NCBI GenBank assembly: GCA_965153455.1
Contig: OZ234498.1
Location: forward strand, 15,996,001-16,060,000
Length of the DNA stretch: 64,000 nucleotides
Source: Sphagnum compactum
Lineage: Eukaryota > Bryophyta > Sphagnopsida > Sphagnales
Reading direction: 5' to 3'
Shown in pieces: positions 45,215 to 58,760 of the stretch (positions within the stretch are counted from its first letter, which is position 1; every line of letters begins with the position of its first letter). The notes beneath the pieces were generated by a model. That model ran no database searches and had not been told where the DNA came from. It saw only the letters and a list, made by a program, of their open reading frames with translations. Made by a program: the position numbers and the translations under genes.

Positions 45215-46470
45215 TTAAAATAATCTAAAATAAAAAAAATTTAGGGTACATGGCAAGTTTATTGGGTGGGTGAAGGAAATGGATGCACTGTAAACACATA
45301 TATTGCATTTTGCAACATGTTATGTTTTGTGAGCATACAAAAATAATCATTCATCGTTTGACTTGGAATTGGAATGAAGTTCAATGTTTTACAAGTTGTG
45401 AAAAGCAAATTGACTTTTGTCTTGTCTAAAGAATGAAACAAATATTTGAATGACAATTATGTTTTATTTTGTACAAATGGACATTACAATATATCTATTC
45501 ACATTTTTCTTGTGTATTGTTTAGCTTTGCTCATGAATGTGAAATGTAATAAATTCCATTTGATTTAAATTATTTAGTTTTGAAAGATAGTATATCCAAC
45601 CCTTCATAAATCCTACAAGCAAGTTGGTTTCTAGGGTCTATCCCAACATATTCCAAAATGGACAATTGGTTGTTGTTTATGGAGATGGACAATTTATATT
45701 ACATGAACATGTATTTCAAGTGTTAAAAATTATTTCATTTAACTTTGTTATTAAATTTTTTTGGTCAAATACTTTTATGAATGTGCATTCCAAAAGTAGT
45801 GACTACATTACAAATTTCATCCATCTAATGTTCGGAAAGGTTTCAACACTTCCCATCTTTCATCCATTTCCAAGTTTCATCCATGTTCAAAATATTGCCA
45901 CATGGCAAAATTTCTATTTACATGGCCAGGTATATTATAATTTAGTATTTTATATAGGTGGCTATACATACATATATATATAAAGATTCCTTTAGGCTCA
46001 CGGTTCACTTAGACTCACAAGTTAGCATTGTTGTTAAAATGGTAGTCACTTTTGATTAACCATTTACTTGACATGTGGCAACATTCATATGTTGCAACGT
46101 GTTAATGTTTTGTTATGTGGTCAAAAGGAGGTAGGTAGGTACAATATAAAACCATGTGTGGAGGTTCAATATAATATAAAACACCAATGTTATTTGTTAT
46201 AAGATTTATCTTTTGTTCACTATAGAGGGGTGCGACATGTTAAGCGTAATAGATGACATTTGTTTCATTATAACCCCGCATAAAGGATGGCGATAGACAT
46301 ATTTTCTCTCCAATTGATGCATAAGGGAGACCTTAAAAGCATGAAGGGGGTGAAAAATCCCTCCATTGAGGGCTTTCAAAAGATGAACCCTAAAGTGGCA
46401 AACCTATGACCATAGGTTTACAATGTACATGTACATTATAGATCACCAAGTATACCAAATTCATATACAT
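45215..46470. other. Non-coding AT-rich sequence (copy B)
   Basis: Equivalent of 2,370-3,620. A 119-codon open frame (45,624-45,983) arises from small indels relative to copy A and has no protein signature. Confidence 0.5.
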
Positions 46471-46476
46471 GATTTG

Positions 46477-46537
46477 CCCAAATTTGAACCCAAGACATCA
46501 TGGAAGCATCCCAATGCCTTTGCCACCAAGCTATGCA
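46477..46537 (-). mobile_element. tRNA-derived SINE-like head (copy B)
   Basis: Counterpart of 3,622-3,682 with the same A-box and B-box sequences. Confidence 0.45.
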
Positions 46538-46539
46538 AC

Positions 46540-48120
46540 CTTTTGATAATAAAACATGTGTAACATTTTGTTTTATGTTGTTGATTATGAAACTATTATG
46601 AAATTTCAAATTTGACAAAAACAATTATCTCAACTTTTGTTCAAATGAGGTAAATAAAAACATGATCTTGTAACTAATTCAAATATCTATTCAATAAAAC
46701 CAATATATTTTATAAATGTTCAAATGATATATATATATATATAATTTTTGGAAAACATAAATTGTTGATAAATTCAAACATTTTGAATTATGATTTTTAA
46801 ATTTCAAACTTGATTCATTATGTGAAATTTGCAATGTTAAATGTGAAGAGCAATGACATTGATTATTACCTCACACCCTATAACTATAGAGACAACTTTA
46901 CACCATCAAAATATAGCCACCCAACTATGGAAATCATTTTTTGGTCCTTCATATAATATTATTGATCTATTGAAAATTGCATAAGTGTTTTTCTTGAATT
47001 CTCATTCCTCCTTACAAGCTACATTGTATAATGTACATGTCCTTATCTCTTGAAAGACTATGAAACAATGAATTGTATAAACATAATGCATACAATATAT
47101 ACCATAATCAATTATATACCATAAAATCCTTCTATTTTGTTGGCCTACCAAAAAAAAAAGTCTTCCACACAACCCTTTTGTAATGAACACCTAGCAATGA
47201 GCATGTCAAAGAATATTCTTTTGGACATTAAATATGGAATATTCCTCCTACTTCAAGCTCATGCTCACATGCTCACCAAATAACATTCTTGTCATTTTGA
47301 TTGGTTGTACTAGTAGTTAAATGGGGAACTTGATATATTTACTAGTCAATAGTGCCACTACTGGCTTGGTAAAAGAAACCACTTAATTGCATTGGACAAT
47401 GTTAAAAACAATTTGTCCAAAAAGATTAAATGGTCTTTTTTATGGTTGTCATTTTTGTGTCTTTTTTTACCAAATTTTCCAATCAATCAAATGTTGATTT
47501 GTTGTAATGATTCTTGTAGGATGCATCATTTGAAAGTTCAAATGAAGAGTGGTGAAATGGCTTAGAATATCTTGCAACAAGCCTATGGATGCACCGGGTC
47601 TTAATCTTAATAATGGTGTATGAGACATGGATTATGATTCAACAAATTGTTAAGCTTTAGTTCCATAATTTTTCTTAATACTAATGATTTGAATCCTTAT
47701 AAACCTTCAAGTAGTGATTATTAATAGTTGAATTAGCCTTTGGGATATTTCTAAACATAGAGAACTTCTTTATTGATGTAACGCTTAATCAATTTTAGAA
47801 CCTAGTAAACCTTTTAAGGTGCATTATCCTTTTAGGTTGTACAGAAAGGAAAGGGGATGTAGAATTAGATGTGATTTATTGATATATTGGGAATATAAGC
47901 CCATAATTAACAATAACATTTCGCCATGACAATATTAAGTTAGTATGTAGAATAATCTTCAGACATTAATGATGTACTTGAAAGATTTCTAGGATATAGT
48001 TTCAATATATCTTTATTTAGTCTTCACTTCTATTAGACTCTTAAATAGAATCAAAATCAAACTTAAGTATTAACATTTTCACCTGTGGCCTCAGGTGAAT
48101 TACAACTTAGTAAACAATTT
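46540..48120. other. Non-coding AT-rich sequence (copy B)
   Basis: Equivalent of 3,690-5,260. It includes the weaker SINE-like head at 47,548-47,611 and a TA run at 46,730-46,742. No gene. Confidence 0.5.
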
Positions 48121-48132
48121 TAAAAGGATAGA

Positions 48133-48547
48133 TCACAATTGCAAAAACTCCAGAATGCAACGAATGGTGCAAGCTAGGTATTCGGCTCAATGCTCCATGG
48201 GAAGGGGGTTGATTGGGCCTCGTAGCCAACAATAGTGGTTATCACCGGGAACCCAAGTTTGACAATGAAAACGAACATCGTCGTCTTCACATTGACACTG
48301 TTCAAACGTTTCTAGTGGGGCTCCACGAGCTGGAACACATTCTAAAAAAATTGCTAAGGCTTGTGGGTTAGGAGACAATCGATGATCTCATGCCGAACGA
48401 TCGATTCGAGTGCGCACCACTTTTCTGGATGGTTCTTCTTCGCGCGACCGTTGAAAGACATTGACCTCAAGCGGTGCTTCTTCAAGCTCTTCCTTTTTTT
48501 ACTAGTGAAACTAAAAAATTCGAGGGCGTAGCGACATCATCCATCAT
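48133..48547 (-). pseudogene. Broken copy of the 137-residue hypothetical gene
   Basis: Aligned with 5,271-5,684, this locus has three disabling changes: one extra T in a T run near 48,493 (frameshift after about 17 codons), a Trp-to-stop change near 48,388, and a Glu/Gly-region TGA near 48,187 after the MEH motif. The longest remaining open piece is 48,378-48,187. Because A is intact and B is not, either A is under constraint or B simply decayed first. Confidence 0.65.
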
Positions 48548-48559
48548 GACTAAATTCTC

Positions 48560-49455
48560 ACTTGCATCAAAAAAACCAAGAGGGTAACCGAAACAATGTG
48601 GTACTTGCATTCAGAAGGGGTCGACATTTTTTAGTTAACAAATTAGGGTAGGCGTAAGGTGTGGGAGTGACAACAAAAACCTCATGAAAATTCGAACATC
48701 CTAGATCTACTGGATTCATCGAACCCTAATTTCGATGGTGGATCTAGAAATATGTGGGGGTTTTTGTGATGCAAAATTTAATTCCATTTTACTATATACT
48801 ATATAATTAATTAGTGCATGGTAAAAAAAAAGTAGGGGATATCAAAAGAATAAATGGTACGCGGGGATGTTATTTCAACCATTGAATTGATTTAGTCAAG
48901 TAAGGATTCAAAGATGTTTACTTGTTATTATCGATAAATTATCCTAGTAGTTAGTTATTTGAAATAATTAGGATCAAGAAGTAGGATGTGAGGGTCAATG
49001 GACGGAAAGGATAAGGATCAAGCTCAAGAACCTCATCAAGATATCCAAGATAAGGGGAAGGATGAGTCCTCCAATCCCATTAGTCATGAGGATTGTCATC
49101 CTACTTTATTAGAGGATGGAATATTTTTTGTGTTTCATTGGGGTCAAGAATTCTCATCCTAAAATCAATTGGAGGGCAAATCATTGTCAATTCTCATTGG
49201 CTCTTGAAGGATGAGGAGGCCATTGATTGGAAGAAAGGATTTCAAAGCTTCCATTGGACAACGGGAACAAACTCAAAGGAAGGTGATGGAGGCTTACAAA
49301 GGGAGAGAGGAGTATCTTGTGTGGGGGAGGAAAGAAAAAGGGAGAGAATGAATGTGTGAGGGAAAGATTAGTTTTTACATGTAAAAAGGTGTTCATGAAA
49401 AGGAGGTGTGCAAGAAATAAGCATGCAAAGAAGTTGTGTGCAGCAAATACTTGGA
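48560..49455. other. Intergenic stretch (copy B)
   Basis: Equivalent of 5,700-6,600. Open frames at 49,093-49,359 and 49,317-49,553 are longer than in copy A but are not conserved in frame. I do not support a gene. Confidence 0.45.
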
Positions 49456-49460
49456 TTAGA

Positions 49461-49803
49461 GTTCATGGAAGGATTTCCATGACAAAGCCTTTAGACTTTT
49501 ATTTCAAATCATTGTTCCTCCCAAATCCACCGTTGGATTTGTGTCAAACTTAAAACAATTCTTTTTTAGGTGGTGTAAAAGTTTCTCTCCAAATTTCAGC
49601 ATCATCGGGTTTGCTGTAAGTGAGCTACACTTACCGAAAGTAGAGGGTGTTTGTAGTGGAATTCATGGAAGGATTTCCATGACAAAGCATCTGGATTTTT
49701 ATTTCAATTAGTTGTTCCTCCCAAATCCACCGTTGGATTTGTGTCAAACTTAAAATAATTTTAGTTTAGGAGGTGTAGAAGGTTCTCCCAAAATTTCAGC
49801 ATC
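49461..49803. repeat. Tandem duplication of about 200 bp, second unit truncated (copy B)
   Basis: Unit 1 is 49,461-49,660. Unit 2 starts at 49,661 and stops at 49,803, where the sequence joins directly to what is 8,235 in copy A. Confidence 0.75.
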
Positions 49804-49809
49804 AATTAA

Positions 49810-51470
49810 TTCTTTTGATAATATGAAGACATCACATCTTGGATTATTTTTGCTTGTTTAAAGTATATTTGATAGAATTTAAAATTAATCTAATCAATTA
49901 TTTTTAAAAATCCAACAAACAAAAAAAAGCTTAAACATATGGAATATAATTTTGACAAAATAATATTTGTCTCAAAGTTCGAAAACATTGCATATATACT
50001 TCAAAACTAAAGTTGTGAATGGAATTCTTGGGTGAATTTTTTATGGTGTTTGATATGCATATATATATCCCAAAAATCTAGGACCACTTAATAAATTTAG
50101 GTTTTTGGATGAAATTTCATTCAAAAAATGTGTTTTTATTTGCATTTTTTAGCAATAAATGCATATTAATGTTTTATTTTAAGGAAAAAAACCACTACCA
50201 TGTGATAGAAGAGAAGATTTTATAAATGGGCATTGCATTAATTTTTATTTTATTTTTTGTAATGTCTAGTAATGTTTCATGAACCACAAACATGCGGCCC
50301 TACATTCATAAACAAACTATAAATTATATATTTTATGTACATTAAATTATTTAATCCTCTTCATTTAACTATAGGATCAAGATTAATTATGTCTCAAAGT
50401 GAACTTTGCATTCTAAAATGTTGTCATGTAAATTTTTTTCTTATGTTTAGGATAGCCAAAGGATGTCATCAAAATTTTAGCTTATTATGTATGATGATAC
50501 TCATTATACATAACATTTTCAAATGAAAACTCGCTCACCTTGAGTGTGCTTTCACCTTAAAGGCATATAATTCTTGGCTTGGGTTGTTTTAAATGGAGTG
50601 AATCCATTTGTGAATTACCAAAACACTTGGTCTACATGGCTAGTGTTCATCCTAAATTATAATATGTTTCCATGTGTAACCAACAAAAAGAAATTTATAT
50701 TGCTTTCTTTGTTGATTCCTAACAGATAGTAAATGAAGAATAATAATATAGATGTGTGTGCATGACTCTTTTGATGGAGTTACAAAAGTTGTGGAAGGGG
50801 GTACATGCTTGGGATGTGTCAAGATCACTCGAAGATGTTTCACATAGGTTTTCATTGTGGGCTATCCTAATGTGGTTTATACACTAGATTTTAGTCCCAT
50901 TGAACTCACAAACATTTGAAGTCCACATGTAGGTAAATGTATTGTAATCAAAACCACTTTTGGTGAAGTGACCAAGGCTACAAAGAGTGTCATGGTTGTG
51001 GACCCAACATTTGTAATCATCATCCCAAATTTTTTGGAAAATTGTATATGCCAAGCATAGTATGTGGTTGTGACCCAATCATCCATTTCATTCAAGTGTT
51101 CGTCAGTTCAATGGCAAGTTTGAAAGATGGTTAGCCCAATTAGTCATGACAAACTGCAAAGTATTAAAACATGTTTTTTCATATGAAACCTATAAGTTGA
51201 ATGACACAAACAAGGAGGACAATGCATGCATAAAGTTGGGAGTGAAACTAAAAAATGTTTTATTTGAGTTGCCAAAATGGAAGGTTGGTGATCTAATCAC
51301 CGCCTATTGATTGGGTTCATTTTTGACAAGTCCATGAATTCTCAATTGTTTTTTATTACCATAAAAATAATTTTAGACAACATGTAATTTTGGGTAATCA
51401 TATATAGTTGTTAATTTTGCAAAATAAAATTTAGTGTTCATCATTTGCACTTTGCATTAAAATATTTGCC
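49810..51470. other. Non-coding AT-rich sequence (copy B)
   Basis: Equivalent of 8,240-9,900. No gene. Confidence 0.5.
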
Positions 51471-51477
51471 CACTTTC

Positions 51478-51515
51478 TACAAGAACAAAATGTTTAGGAA
51501 CATTTTGTTCTTGTA
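51478..51515. other. Perfect 17-bp hairpin (copy B)
   Basis: Same stem as 9,908-9,946 with a TAGG loop. No stem base has changed although the flanks and loop have. Confidence 0.85.
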
Positions 51516-51519
51516 ATCT

Positions 51520-52960
51520 TTGAAAACATTTCTTACATATTTTAGTCATAATTTGATAGTCTTAACATCTAGTCCCGACGAGGTGATGTTCATATCCAAT
51601 TTCAGAACCCTCAAATGTCATAAGTCTTATTTGCTACTTATTTGACAAAGCAAAGTCCAAGCCTTGTTTGGAAGCTTTGTAGGTATGGTACTATAATCTC
51701 AAGCACATAATTGTTAGACTTCCTTTTATTTTGGGTTAGAATTGAAGTTATTGTAACCCCATTACATGATTTACATGCTTGGTATGTTAATACCATATGG
51801 AAGTATTTTGGAAGGCTTTTATGTCTTGGTTTGTAGACGTAATCTAATGTTGGGTAGTTTTTAGGTTTTTAAAGACTTATTGGGTTTGGGTTATAAAGAG
51901 TTTATAAGACCCACCACGATTATTTAATTTTTTAAAAATAAGTTCACCCAAGTTTAAAGTGTTGGGTTTCACACATTTCAGACATGTTGGTATTCAAAGG
52001 TGGCTTCCACATACTTGTTTTCAAACTTGTAATTTTCATTTTTAAACATTGAAAAAATATACAAAAATGTGGAAAAGTGAAAAAAAATCCATAATTTCAT
52101 CTTGTTCAAACGAACTTTCAAACTCTTCTAACTCATTTTCAAAATCATGTTTTGAAATAAGTATTGGGCATAATTTAAAACTTTAACCCTAGTGTTTTTT
52201 TTTAACAAACAAGGTTTCAAGTGGTTGGTTCTCAACCTAATGAGAATTAGTGAACGTGTTTCAAGCATGGTTTGTTCCTTTAATTATATTATGATTTTTA
52301 ATAGCATTTTCAATGGATTTTTGTCTTAATGGCCAATGCTAATCATGGGGTGATGTTTCAAATCCAAGAAGCTTTGTGTTGCAAGATTTTTTTGTTGCCT
52401 AGATAAAACAAAACTCTAGGTTTGTTTTCTAAATGTCGCATAACATGGCCTTATTGTTTCAATCACCCATTTGTTAAACATTAGGAAAAAGTGCCCCTTT
52501 TTAACCAATTTTTTTTTTACTACATGTCATTTTCAACTATGTTGCAATTACAAATAAATTAAATTAAACAAATTAATAATGATTATCATTAAGTTTATTT
52601 TCCTATTAATTTGGTGAATAATTGAAAACAACCTTTGACTGTGCGGACACCTCCATAATAATATTGGCATCAACAAACCTACCAATTGATTTACTTTTAA
52701 AATGTTGATTATGAAAATAATGTCACCAAATATCGTGGCATTAATACCAAAATGAGTTGCAATACACTCACCCAAATCATCGTGGGACCTTAAAAATGAA
52801 ATGAGTTCATTTCACTTTAATCAATTTCTTTTCATGTTTTTGCTTTAAATACCTTAGGTTATTGTAGATTAGGTTACACCCTAGACTATTCTTGACTATT
52901 TTAAGTTATTTTATTTAAGGCTACTTTAGGTTATTATAATTTATTTTATAAGCCAAATTT
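51520..52960. other. Non-coding AT-rich sequence (copy B)
   Basis: Equivalent of 9,950-11,390. No gene. Confidence 0.5.
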
Positions 52961-52964
52961 TGCT

Positions 52965-53416
52965 GCAGACCAAGATGGCTCAGTATTGACCAAGATGGCC
53001 TGCATCTCATCAACCTTACTCTACGAGTGTGAATTGTGGGCACTCACACAGGCCCAGGCAAGAAAGTTCAATGCCATCCACATGGGCTTTCTGCGCAAGC
53101 TATCGAGGGTGAAGTGGTGGCAAAAACTAAGCAATGTAGTAGTTGCAACCAAACGTGACATTGAATAGATCCCCATGATGTTAAGCAAGACATGCATGTG
53201 GTGGGTGGGATACATGGTTAGGATGGGGAACATTAGGCTCCCCAAGAAAATACTTTTTGGGGGTTTGGCAAGGGCGAGGGAGGCCGAAGCAGAGGGTGGC
53301 CACACTATACGAGCAGGATATTTGTGACATGGCAACTACTAGACTGGTTTTAGTCTCAAGGTGCAAAATTTGTTTAGTAGGCCAGCATGGTGGATCTTAG
53401 CCCAAGACAAAACCAT
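52965..53416 (+). mobile_element. 5'-truncated LINE, reverse transcriptase C-terminal relic (copy B)
   Basis: Slightly better preserved than copy A: LLYECELWALTQAQARKFNA reads without the copy A stop, then FLRKLSRVKWW to a TAG at 53,166, then WWVGYMVRMGN and LPKKILFGGLARAREAEAE in the same frame. The 3' end and TG tail were lost in the 169-bp deletion at 53,416/53,417. Confidence 0.85.
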
Positions 53417-53419
53417 ATT

Positions 53420-54250
53420 CTAAGATATTTTACCTAAATCATTTTCAACTTTTTTGGTTATTTTAAGTTAATAACCAAAAATGGTTATTAAGGGTGCCAT
53501 GTTAGGGGTGTAGGTGCGTAATTTAAAGTGTGGAGCTTTTTATGCACCCCACAAATTAAAGTGCACCTAAAAAAAAATTCAATTTGTTCAACACATTTTT
53601 TAACATGGCCCCATGCACATTTATGACACCCACTCTAACATGTGGCAACAATGTGGTGCCTATGTGGTCTTACATGGTGTCAATGTAACATATGTGACAA
53701 TATGTTCCCATGTTGGAGAACATATGTTTTCAAATGGGAACCCAAATTTTAAGGTTTTGGGAACACATTTTCACATCTCTAGCAGTAAGATAAGAGGGAA
53801 TTATGGGTATTTCATTTACCCAAATTCATTAGGTTATTATTGAAATTAAATAAAATTTTACTAATATGCAACTTACATGGTTTTAATGAAAAATAACTAG
53901 TTGATTAAAACATTTTTAGTGAAATTATTTTAATCATTTTAGACAATCACATGTTGCATTAAGTAATTTCTAATTTTAAAATTTTAACATGTATATTATG
54001 AGGTCCCAAGTGATATGACATGGACTATAGTGCCACATCATCATATAACTTCTTTTCTTTTCAAGTTGTGGAGTCATAAATTGAATCTTTTTCGAATCAT
54101 GTCGTGACAAATATACATGCCACGTGAAAAAAATAAAATTATATAGATGTTACATATATTGGGTTTTTTCAACAAATGTTTTTGCATCATTCACTACCAC
54201 CTTATGTACATGTTCGTATACTACATTTGTACATGATGAATCAATGTATA
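53420..54250. other. Non-coding AT-rich sequence (copy B)
   Basis: Equivalent of 12,004-12,850. No gene. Confidence 0.5.
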
Positions 54251-54262
54251 TACATTAATGCA

Positions 54263-54322
54263 CACATCCATTAAGGTTCGAGCCAAAAACCTCATGGAGA
54301 TGCACCAAGATCTTAACCACCA
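54263..54322 (-). mobile_element. tRNA-derived SINE-like head (copy B), best B box
   Basis: Minus strand: TGATTTGGTGGTTAAGATC, then GGCTCGAACCTTAA about 54 bases on. The GGCTCGAACC core is close to the Pol III B-box consensus. Copy A has lost the CG. Confidence 0.5.
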
Positions 54323-54329
54323 AATCACT

Positions 54330-55490
54330 TCATGAAGACTTTAATAACATATATGAAAAATTAATTCTATTATTTTTGACATGAATTTTTTTAGGAAATT
54401 CAAATTTTAACAACATTTTTTTCAAAGTGTTACAAATGAAAACATAATCTTTTGAAGTTTATATTCAATATTTTATTTAAGGAAATTTTTTATTTTAAAT
54501 AATAATTTAAAAAAAACTTAAAGTAACATTCTATATATATATGGGTTTAAATTGACTTACAATTTTTATAAATGTGATTTCATTCAATATGAATTTTAAA
54601 ATGCCTTCATTAACTTATAATGAATTGGCATAAAATAGTTGAGAATATCTTATAGTAGCCTAAAGTGGAATAGCCAAAAAATTAGGTTGGAATAACCTAA
54701 CGTAATTAAGAATAGTCTAGGGGTTTTAGCTATTTTTCCATAACTATTTTTGCCAATGTTAGGTATTTTTGTTATATGTGAACGACATGAATGAATATGG
54801 CCTTGTATGTTGGAGGTGGTTAGGGTAATGAAAAATGGACACTAGTGATTAGGAAAACAGTAATGGTGAACATAATCAAAATCTCTCCCCAATGAATTCA
54901 ATACAAACATGCCTAAAACCTAATTCCAAGAAATGGGTTTTAGATCTATACTCGATAGTCATATTAGATTATGTCTTGAAATGCACTTGAAAACGAAATA
55001 TCATTTAATTTTGTATGGTCAATGTCCACATGATAACAAGGAGCTAGATATTGTTGTTTTTGTTGGCACAGCCTAGGATTTTCAATTCACACCCAAGAAA
55101 TAGTCTAACACGGTGGATTCACACATGCATATTGGCTTGTACATGATGGATAGGCTCTTGAGCTTATGCATAAGACACATCTCAATGTAGTTCAAATAAC
55201 CTTACAATGTCAATTCCAAGGACACTTATTGGTTGGGGTTAGTTAGTTGATGCTTATCATATAAAATGATTTGGGTGAAAGGAAATTGTTGTGAAACAAT
55301 GAAAACAAAAAAAATCCCAACAATGAAAATTGTTAAGGATAAAGGGCAAGGGGTGATGATGTTGATCAAAACATTTTGATTAATGTGTCATGAGGTAAAA
55401 AACAAATCTTTCCACAATGTTAACTATTGGTAGGATGAAAGTCAATTATATAGACTTTTTTATTATAGTTCCATGTGATACAAAATTGCA
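54330..55490. other. Non-coding AT-rich sequence (copy B)
   Basis: Equivalent of 12,930-14,080. No gene. Confidence 0.5.
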
Positions 55491-55500
55491 CATCATTGAC

Positions 55501-55670
55501 ATTGGTTTTGATACCATGGTTGGGGCACCCAAATTCAACATCTCCTTCATGTGATTACATTAATATGTTTAACCTAAGAGATTGAAGACGATCCAATGTA
55601 GGCAAGATTAAGTGAAAACATGGACATTTGATTGATGCGAATATTCAATTTCAAGCGGGAGATGTTGTTA
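55501..55670. mobile_element. Possible LTR-retroelement signature (copy B)
   Basis: Counterpart of 14,089-14,260. The polypurine-like CAAGCGGGAGATGTTG is slightly closer to the Copia pattern than in copy A. Confidence 0.25.
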
Positions 55671-56940
55671 GTAGCTTGTTGAAAACATCAAATTGATCCC
55701 TAGTGGAAGGGAGAATGTGTATGCACTCACATTAATAATGCTAGTTGCACTAAGAACTTGTACTACCTTGGGGTTGGTAGACATTGCTTTTATAAAATTG
55801 TTATTAGTAGACTATAAACAATTGAAGGACAAATTGATCTTGGTCTAGTAAAGTTGCTCTATTCCTAAATTAAAAATAACCTCCAAAGCAAGTCCAAGGG
55901 TCACCATTATTTGTGAGTGAAAGTCATGTAAAAGTTGATTAAAATTTGAATGACTTTTTCCATAATTGCGTCCATTTGGGCAATTATATTTGCATGGTTT
56001 GTAAATGCTTTGAGCAACAACCTTTTATGTTACTCTACAAGTGTAGGATCTTGTTAGAATAACTTGCATGGCTAAATTGTAAATTTTTTTTAAAAAGTTT
56101 TTAAAAATCTAATTTCAAGTGTGGAAGCTTTGGTGCACCTTTATTGCAACATGATTTGAAACACTAATAGATAATGTTTATTAGTCCATAATGGTGCAAT
56201 ACTCACATTATGTTTGCAACGCAATGTTTCTTTCAAATTATTTATGTAGTCAATATTTTCCAAGCATGTTACAATTTGTGAAACCTTTGATAAAATTTCA
56301 AGGCTCAAATTATATTATATTTTGTGAAACCTTTAACTAATTTTGAAGGTTGATTTAAGTTATTCAAACCAATATAATCATTGATTAATTTTACAAGCTT
56401 TGTCATTTTTATTGGAATTTTGACTTAATCATTAATCACTCGAAGGAATGAATGTCTTTTGCAACAACAAAAACAATGATTAGAAATCCTCAATGACTCT
56501 ATGAATGACTATTATAATCGTACAATATATAAAATCCTACGTGGAAAAATAAATAATCATAAATGAATTGTTTTTGTTAATGGATGATATTCTTACATAT
56601 GGTCATTATTACAATTCATGGTTTTTCAAAAGTTCAAGTTGATTAACAAATCTTTTTTGACTATTGGACATGTACATTTGATTATAGGCCCAAGTCTTGA
56701 ATAACATGTGTATTTTTAACTGGTAAACTTGATTAAAGTGACTTATTTGATTATATGTCAAATTGAACATCTAATCAAGTTGGACAAAAAGATGATCGCC
56801 TTGTTCAAAACGACCAATGGATTTTAGTCAATTGGAACATCTAGTCAAGTTAGACGAAACAACGGTGTTATGGTCAAATGGGACATCCTATGTTACTTAA
56901 TTGGTCAAGATAGCTATTAATTAAACTAGGCAATAACTTG
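55671..56940. other. Non-coding AT-rich sequence (copy B)
   Basis: Equivalent of 14,261-15,538. No gene. Confidence 0.5.
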
Positions 56941-57275
56941 GGCCTACCTACATACCTACACACCTACCATCTTACAAACCTACCTACCTACCTCCTACTT
57001 CCCACCTACCATCCCACATCCTAATTACCCCCCAACCTACTTACCTACATACCTACCTACTTCCTACTTCCCACCTACCATCCTACATCTTTACATACCC
57101 ACCTATCTCCTATTTCCCATCTACCATCCGAAATTTCTACCTACTTACCCAGTTACTTACGTAACTACCTACCTCCTATGGATTATAAGCTACTTACTTA
57201 CCTACCCCTCTACATACCAAGCATCGTGCAACCTACCTACTAACTACCTAACATTTTTATTTACCTACACAATTA
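56941..57275. repeat. CCTA/CTAC-rich imperfect tetranucleotide block (copy B)
   Basis: Counterpart of 15,539-15,870, nearly identical in length. Confidence 0.85.
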
Positions 57276-57331
57276 ATGATGTGAAATAAATAAGTGAAAT
57301 AAAAAACTTGACAAGTTTTGTGAATTTTGGA

Positions 57332-57395
57332 AGGTGTTGTCCATTGGTAAGGACTTGGGTTATCATTAGGGAAATGAGGGGTTCAATTTCTAATA
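57332..57395 (+). mobile_element. tRNA-derived SINE-like head (copy B)
   Basis: Counterpart of 15,930-15,992 with the same A- and B-box-like blocks. Confidence 0.4.
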
Positions 57396-57698
57396 CTTGT
57401 AACTTATATACTTGTTTAAATAGTTAAAGTAAGTAGGGTAAATGAAGTTAGGAATGTTAGATAGACTAAGTTAAGTTAAGGAGGCTAAGCTAAGTTACCA
57501 CCTACCTACTTGTTTTTTTACGACCTACTTAAACCTATACACAATGTTTACCTACCTACCTAAACCTACCTACACCAAAAAAATATGATAATAATCTCAA
57601 AAAAAAAATTGGTTAAAAATTTGACTAGTCAAATGGTCCACTATCCAATAATCAAAATGACCAATCAAATAGTTAATAGTTTGTTAGTCAAAAAGACC

Positions 57699-58760
57699 CA
57701 CTATGAGAAATATTATCATTTGCAACTATTGTTTGTGACTACTTTTTAGTCGTAAACAACATTTGCGACTAAAATTCTTATAGTAGCAAACAACAAGTTG
57801 AACACAACAACTAGTCACATGCGACAAATGAAGTTTTTTTCGTTAAATATGTGTTTAGTTGTCATATACATCTATACATAAGCAATTTTACAGTTGCAAT
57901 TATGATTATTTTGGTAACAAATGGTGTTTTGCCACATGGGTCCATATATAACTACCGTTTGCACACACATGATGATGCCACATGGAAAATTATTGGCCAA
58001 CGATGATGAGTTCAACAAATAAACCAAGCAAGTTGTTTTTGCAACTACGATTAGGCAATTACATATAACACATAATCCATGGCCCATCAATCGCCATTTG
58101 TCCACTTGCAAATATTGGATTTTGGTTTAAGGTTGATGAGAAAGATTCACCATCATGCATCATGTGGCCTCGAATGTGCCATGTGTCATCTAACAATATA
58201 ATCATGGGCATTGATCTAGGGTTAGGTCATGGAACCAACGTAGTTGTAAATGGAACTATTGGTTTATAGTCAATTTTGACAAATCATCAACAACTAATGC
58301 GACACCATGTGTACGGCCATTTTGATGTCAATTAAGGTTAGGGATTGGTGATAGCCCTGTTGTTTCATTCCATGTGTCAACAATATGTGCCTAGTTGATC
58401 TATTTTTAAGGTTTGGGTTTGGTGCACCGTACTCACAACTACAACTAGGGGTATGTAGTTGCAAATGATGGCATATTGACCGACCCACAAGATATCATGT
58501 GTAAGTTCATTTTCAAATTAATTAGGGTTAGGGTTTGGCAACAACCATGTTGTCAGCTACCACATGTCAAGTAGGGGCGACTTCATATCAAATGGTTTTA
58601 TGTTTGCCATGTGTATGGTAGGATTTTATTACTTATGTGATAATTAAAGTTAAAGTTGCATGATTAAGGTCACACCAAGTCAGTCGTTTTTGCAACTACG
58701 TGCGTGGTAGTTGCAACAATTATTAATGGATTTACCCACCACATGTAGGGCTTGTAAGAT
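57699..58760. mobile_element. CACTA-like terminus with subterminal repeats (copy B)
   Basis: CACTATGAGAAAT at 57,699 (CACTACG in copy A). A perfect inverted pair TTGCAACTAC (58,690-58,699) and GTAGTTGCAA (58,707-58,716) flanks GTGCGTG. Same subterminal motif array as copy A; opposite terminus not found. Confidence 0.5.

Noticed and set aside
45624-45983. 119-codon frame in copy B as a gene
   Set aside because: It is not open in copy A at the same length, is rich in aromatic residues from A/T runs and has no motif.
49093-49553. Overlapping plus-strand frames near 49.1-49.5 kb
   Set aside because: Frames are not preserved in copy A and no family is recognised. Purine-rich sequence explains the lack of stops.
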